In this document: in pieces, positions 25,590 through 32,552 of the stretch
Position numbering within the stretch: the first letter of the stretch is position 1
Layout of the letters: every line of letters starts with the position of its first letter
Source of the DNA: an uncultured Alphaproteobacteria bacterium
Lineage (GTDB): Bacteria > Pseudomonadota > Alphaproteobacteria > Rhodobacterales > Rhodobacteraceae
Assembly (NCBI GenBank): GCA_902574225.1
Contig: CACGMO010000022.1
Location: 1 to 32,552 of the forward strand
DNA length: 32,552 nucleotides
Direction of reading: 5' to 3'
Translations under genes and position numbers: made by a program
Notes under the pieces: model-generated
The model's input: the letters and a program-made list of their open reading frames with translations, nothing else
Told to the model about the DNA's origin: nothing
Database searches by the model: none

Positions 25590-25880
25590 ATGACACAAAA
25601 ACCGATGACAAAGGCACAGCTTGTATCGGCGTTAGCAGACGCTACAGGTTCCGATAAGGCATCTTCGAACAGAATGTTAGATGCATTATCAGGTATTATT
25701 ACCAAAGAAGTAGCCGCAGGAGGCGCAGTAACAGTTCCAAGTGTTGGAAAGTTTTTTTGTAGAGCCAGACCTGAGAGAATGGTTAGGAATCCTGCCACAG
25801 GCGAGCAAATGAAAAAACCAGCTGATAGGGTAGTTAAAGTCACTATTGCAAAAGCTCTGAAAGACGTAATTAACTCGTAA
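25590..25880 (+). CDS. HU-family DNA-binding protein
   Basis: A 96-residue nucleoid protein of the HU/IHF family that bends and compacts DNA as a dimer. The N-terminal helices (MTKAQLVSALADATGSDKASSNRML) are followed by ITKEVAAGGAVTVPSVGKF. The beta arm has the intercalating-Pro motif R-N-P-A-T-G-E (67-73), and the final strand and helix are VVKVTIAKALKDVI. ATG 25590 has AAGGGT upstream; an internal ATG at 25605 gives a shorter but also plausible form. It has its own -10 and lies in single-gene orientation after the amtB terminator. Whether it is HU or an IHF-like variant is not decided. Confidence 0.92.
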   Translation: MTQKPMTKAQLVSALADATGSDKASSNRMLDALSGIITKEVAAGGAVTVPSVGKFFCRARPERMVRNPATGEQMKKPADRVVKVTIAKALKDVINS

Positions 25881-25906
25881 TAAAAATCTGTCCAAAATTG
25901 ATTTAG

Positions 25907-29252
<3,346 letters not shown>

Positions 29253-29309
29253 TTAAAAATAATATGTAATGATATGTATATTTTATAAAAATATGGGAGT
29301 TTGGGTTTG

Positions 29310-30338
29310 ATGAAAAGACAAGTTGTAGACCTCATCGGTAATACACCTCTTATAAAACTTGAAAAGGCATCAGAAGAAACTGGTTGTAATATTTTTGGTA
29401 AAGCAGAATTTTTAAACCCAGGACAATCGGTCAAAGATAGAGCTGCCTTGGAAATAATAAAACAAGCAATTGCCTCTAAAGACATTGGCCCAGGTGGATC
29501 AATAGTTGAAGGAACAGCGGGGAATACGGGGATTGGTCTTTCTCTCGTAGCTAGTTTCTATGGTTTTAAATCGGTAATAGTCATACCAGAAACACAATCG
29601 GAAGAAAAAAAAGAAGCCTTGAAAATGCTAGGTGCTAAATTGGTAGAGGTGCCTGCAAAGCCATATAGCGACCCAAATAATTATATCAGATACTCCGAAC
29701 GATTAGCCTCTGAGTTAAATAAGGTTTCAAAGACAGGCGCTTTTTGGGCAAATCAATTTGATAACTTAAACAATAGAAAAGCACATATCAAAAATACAAG
29801 TCAGGAAATTTTTGAGCAAACAAATGGGAAGATTGACGGTTTTATCTGTTCTGTTGGAACCGGAGGAACCTTAGCAGGTGTTAGCATTGGATTGAAACAG
29901 AGAAACTCCAATATAAAAATTGGATTGGCTGATCCCGACGGATCAGCTCTCTTCAAACATTATACTGATGGAATTTTGAAATCTGAAGGTTCATCAATCA
30001 CTGAGGGTATTGGTCAAGGACGTATTACTAAAAATTTAGAAGGTCTAAAACCTGACTTCAGCTATAATATTAAAGATGATGAAGCGCTAAAAATCATTTA
30101 CTCTCTTATAATTGAAGAGGGTCTGAGCCTTGGCACATCATCTGGGATAAACATCTGTGGAGCGATTAAATTGGGCAAAGAGCTTGGACCCGGCCACACC
30201 ATTGTTACGATACTGTGTGATCATAGCCAGAGATATAAATCCAAACTTTTTAATATTGAATTTCTAAAAGAAAGAAATTTACCTATTCCTGTTTGGTTTA
30301 AAAACGAAAATCAAGACTTACCGAACGTTTTAATATAA
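29310..30338 (+). CDS. cysK: Cysteine synthase (O-acetylserine sulfhydrylase)
   Basis: PLP enzyme that joins sulfide to O-acetylserine to make cysteine. The frame opens at TTG 29301, but ATG 29310 starts the normal MKRQVVDLIGNTPL and has GGGAG about 10 bases upstream. The PLP lysine is in NPGQSVKDRAALEII (about residues 34-48). EGTAGNTGIGL binds the substrate carboxylate, GTGGTLAGV binds the PLP phosphate, and GTSSGIN is the C-terminal cofactor contact. At 342 residues it is the longer Rhodobacteraceae-type CysK, with the SSITEGIGQGRIT segment and a C-terminal extension (SKLFNIEFLKERNLP). The 3' end overlaps the convergent TauE-type permease by 9 bases. Confidence 0.94.
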   Translation: MKRQVVDLIGNTPLIKLEKASEETGCNIFGKAEFLNPGQSVKDRAALEIIKQAIASKDIGPGGSIVEGTAGNTGIGLSLVASFYGFKSVIVIPETQSEEKKEALKMLGAKLVEVPAKPYSDPNNYIRYSERLASELNKVSKTGAFWANQFDNLNNRKAHIKNTSQEIFEQTNGKIDGFICSVGTGGTLAGVSIGLKQRNSNIKIGLADPDGSALFKHYTDGILKSEGSSITEGIGQGRITKNLEGLKPDFSYNIKDDEALKIIYSLIIEEGLSLGTSSGINICGAIKLGKELGPGHTIVTILCDHSQRYKSKLFNIEFLKERNLPIPVWFKNENQDLPNVLI

Positions 30339-31115
30339 TTGGAAAAAATCTGATTTATACAAAAGATTAATAGAAGCAAAAAGTAGAAAAATCATAAGAA
30401 ACGTTTCAAACAACTTCTCGGATATGAATGATCGTATTTTTTCTCCTATTAAAAACCCAAAAACCGAAGGAAATATCATTAAACTGGAGACTATTAAGGT
30501 TTGGCTATCCAATAATTCGAAGAAATAGTGAGTAGAAAAAAGTCCGATTGAGCCAACGAATATGTAAAGACCTGTAAGACCAACGAATTGGTCTTTGTTG
30601 GCTTTCCTTATAAGAAGAAGTACAGCAATTGTTGGCGCCCAAACATGGGTGAACCCCGCGGCTGTACCTATAATGGCTCCTGATACAACTTGTATTATTT
30701 TATCAAACCCTCGACCAAAAGATAAAGAAAAGCCCGTCCAGCGATAAATTATAAAAATGAAAATCATTGAGCCCAGTAAAAAGGAAAGTGTTTTCTGCTC
30801 TAATGAAAATGAAAAATAACTGAAACTGAAAGTACAAACGAAAAGGGATACTAACAGATATTTATTTGAAAAAACCATATCAACCTTTTCAGTTGACCTG
30901 TAATACTGTAAAAAGTTCGTAACCAACGTTGGTATTATTATCATCATCATTGCAAGTCTCGGTGAGGTATAAAGGCTGAGAAGTGTTATTGAAACTATAG
31001 GTAGTCCCATCCCTATGCTACCCTTAACTATTCCAGCAATTAAAAAAACAGCAGCTGTTAGGAAAATAAAATAACTCAGGATATCATCATTAAAAAAGGT
31101 GGATAAATCAGACAA
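30330..31115 (-). CDS. TauE/SafE-family sulfite/anion exporter-like permease
   Basis: The 261-residue integral membrane protein has about eight hydrophobic helices in two related halves. The N-terminal half has AGIVKGSIGMGLPIVSITLLSLYTSPRLAMMMIIIPTLVTNFLQ, and the second half has SGAIIGTAAGFTHVWAPTIAVLLL; paired Gly-rich motifs of this type define TauE/SafE proteins. The family exports sulfite, sulfoacetate or similar organosulfonates, but members vary. The start is TTG at 31115, overlapping the pncB stop by 8 bases, so the two are coupled. It is convergent with cysK, which suggests but does not prove a sulfur link. Confidence 0.88.
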   Translation of the reverse strand: MSDLSTFFNDDILSYFIFLTAAVFLIAGIVKGSIGMGLPIVSITLLSLYTSPRLAMMMIIIPTLVTNFLQYYRSTEKVDMVFSNKYLLVSLFVCTFSFSYFSFSLEQKTLSFLLGSMIFIFIIYRWTGFSLSFGRGFDKIIQVVSGAIIGTAAGFTHVWAPTIAVLLLIRKANKDQFVGLTGLYIFVGSIGLFSTHYFFELLDSQTLIVSSLMIFPSVFGFLIGEKIRSFISEKLFETFLMIFLLFASINLLYKSDFFQLY

Positions 31116-32400
31116 TTAAAGTTTCTTTACTTTGTTCAGATAATCCAAAAGTTTTTTTGTATTGTTTTATTTTATTTTCTGGTCCCATTGCCTTATTAGA
31201 ATTGTCTGACAATTTCACGGTCGGTTGTCCATTGGCAGAAACAGCTTTACAGACCAATGAAAAGGGATCCAATGCCCCATTATCAATCAAACCTCTAAAA
31301 TCATTTGTTAATAAAGTTCCCCAGCCGAAACCTATTTGGACCCTTTGGTTAAATTTTTTATAAAGCTCAATAATTTTTTTTGTGTCCAGTCCATCTGAAA
31401 ATATTATCAATTTTTCTTTAGTATCTTCACCCTTGTTTTGCCACCAGTCAATGGCACACTGGGCTCCCAACACAGGATCACCTGAGTCGATTCTTACTCC
31501 GGTCCATGAAGCAAGCCAGTCAGGCGCATTATTTAAAAAATTTTGGGTACCATACGTATCAGGTAGTATAACCCTTAAATTCCCATCATGCTCTTCATGC
31601 CAATCCTCTAAAACCTTATACGGAGCTTGTTTTAGTTCTGTCTCTGTTTTTGCCAAAGCTGAAAAGATCATGGGTAGCTCATGGGCATTGGTTCCTATAG
31701 CTTCAAGCTCACGTCGCATAGCGATGAGGCAATTCGAGGTACCAATAAACTTTGACCCCATGCCTTCACACATTGCCTGCACACACCAATCTTGCCAGAG
31801 AAAACTATGCCGCCTTCTAGTTCCAAAGTCAGCTATTCTCATGCCATCGAAAGGCTTCAACTGCTCTATTTTTTCCCACAGCTTTGTCATCGCCCTAGCA
31901 TAAAGAACCTGTAACTCGAAACGCCCCATATTCTTTAAAACAGCCTTAGATCTCAACTCTGTTAGTACGGATAAAACTGGAACCTCCCAAAACATAACCT
32001 CGGCCCATGGCCCCTCGAAACTAATTTCAAACTGCCCATCTTTTTTTCTGATCTCATATTCTGGAAGCTTTAGTTTTTCTAACCAATCAATAAATGATGG
32101 TCGGAATATAGCGCGCTTTCCATAGAATAAATTTCCTCTTAACCAAGTGGACTCTCCCTTACTTAAGGATAAATCTCTTATATGGTTTAATTGCTCCCTT
32201 AATTCTTCTTCGTCTATTACGTTTGCGAGGAGTATTTTACTTGATCTATTTAGAACAGAAAACTTAACGGTCACGTCAGGCGCATTTCTCAAAACAAATT
32301 GAGCCATTAATAATTTGTAAAAGTCTATATCCAGTAAAGACCGCACTATTGGATCAATTTTCCAATTATGGTTATATACTCTGGAAGCAATATCTATCAT
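31108..32400 (-). CDS. pncB: Nicotinate phosphoribosyltransferase
   Basis: PncB makes nicotinate mononucleotide from nicotinate and PRPP in NAD salvage. ATG 32400 gives a 430-residue protein starting MIDIASRVYNHNWKIDP, the expected N-terminus; the longer frame to 32439 adds residues that do not fit. Motifs present: DFYKLLMAQFVL, TELRSKAVL, ADFGTRRRHS (phosphoribosyl site), GTSNCLIA, RIDSGDP and GFGWGTLL, all characteristic of the NAPRTase family. Length is normal. It is first in a two-gene operon with the TauE-type permease. The region upstream to the window edge is AT-rich, with a TTGACA (32508-32503, minus strand) but no good -10 at the right distance. Confidence 0.95.
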   Translation of the reverse strand: MIDIASRVYNHNWKIDPIVRSLLDIDFYKLLMAQFVLRNAPDVTVKFSVLNRSSKILLANVIDEEELREQLNHIRDLSLSKGESTWLRGNLFYGKRAIFRPSFIDWLEKLKLPEYEIRKKDGQFEISFEGPWAEVMFWEVPVLSVLTELRSKAVLKNMGRFELQVLYARAMTKLWEKIEQLKPFDGMRIADFGTRRRHSFLWQDWCVQAMCEGMGSKFIGTSNCLIAMRRELEAIGTNAHELPMIFSALAKTETELKQAPYKVLEDWHEEHDGNLRVILPDTYGTQNFLNNAPDWLASWTGVRIDSGDPVLGAQCAIDWWQNKGEDTKEKLIIFSDGLDTKKIIELYKKFNQRVQIGFGWGTLLTNDFRGLIDNGALDPFSLVCKAVSANGQPTVKLSDNSNKAMGPENKIKQYKKTFGLSEQSKETLIV

Positions 32401-32552
32401 AAAATCATAACACAAAGATTTTAGTCCAATTGCAAGCACTAATAGAAGGATATCAAATTACAATAATACGAGTCACATTGGTAAAATTTCTTGTTTTAAG
32501 TTTGTCAAATTATTGAAAAAATAAATTTTTTGATGATTTATCGTTGTTATTG

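Noticed and set aside
31382-31903. 173-codon plus-strand open frame inside pncB
   Set aside because: Shadow of the well-conserved pncB gene, with no supporting signals.
32440-32552. pncB promoter with TTGACA at 32503-32508
   Set aside because: The hexamer 17 bases downstream (TTTACC) does not resemble a -10 box.

Overview
The window looks like a core-genome segment of a low-GC alphaproteobacterium, most like the Rhodobacterales. It is AT-rich by eye and densely packed. The signs are a CcrM-type GANTC methyltransferase next to rnhB, a mutY / DUF721 / DsbA cluster, leuS followed by lptE and holA, and cysK and pncB products that read like Rhodobacteraceae versions. PII plus AmtB and streamlined spacing fit a free-living marine lineage, but species cannot be fixed without a search. 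No rRNA, phage, insertion sequence, CRISPR array or defence island is visible.

Layout. 1-2140 (minus): the 5' part of a TPR gene running off the left edge, an intrinsic terminator, and a large outer-membrane porin. 2425-7467 (plus): leuS, lptE, holA and lpxK, tightly coupled. 7456-8563 (minus): a DsbA-like thioredoxin and a DciA-like DUF721 protein, divergent from mutY. 9663-11445 (minus): ccrM and rnhB. 11598-12398: three small uncharacterised genes, one a 49-residue zinc ribbon. 12554-12628: tRNA-Arg(CCU) with its own promoter. 12631-16637 (minus): FAD reductase, rsmD, ubiE and ubiB in one operon. 16735-17229: peroxiredoxin. 17226-19910 (minus): ridA, a GDPD phosphodiesterase, a FemAB-like protein and a pterin dehydratase. 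20004-21509 (plus): an ETHE1-like sulfur dioxygenase and MlaC. 21514-23529 (minus): a bifunctional PBP. 23777-25460 (plus): PII and amtB with a strong terminator, then an HU protein and a DMT permease. 26772-29195 (minus): gyrB. 29310-30338 (plus): cysK. 30330-32400 (minus): a TauE-type permease and pncB.

Cell-envelope work dominates: porin, lptE, lpxK, mlaC, PBP and dsbA. It is mixed with translation and tRNA (leuS, rsmD, tRNA-Arg), DNA maintenance (holA, mutY, ccrM, rnhB, gyrB, HU, DciA), ubiquinone synthesis (ubiE, ubiB) and nutrient or sulfur metabolism (PII-AmtB, cysK, sulfur dioxygenase, TauE).

No stretch over 300 bases lacks a gene once the zinc ribbon (12249-12398) and the tRNA are counted. 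The largest gaps are 2141-2424 (palindromes and a possible porin promoter) and 23590-23776 (very AT-rich; only the PII ribosome binding site is clear). I found no convincing new multi-gene system. The best leads are an apparent AUU start for lptE, a poly-A frameshift at the start of the TPR gene, a 22-bp palindrome in the gyrB promoter, and an unusual insert in the porin.
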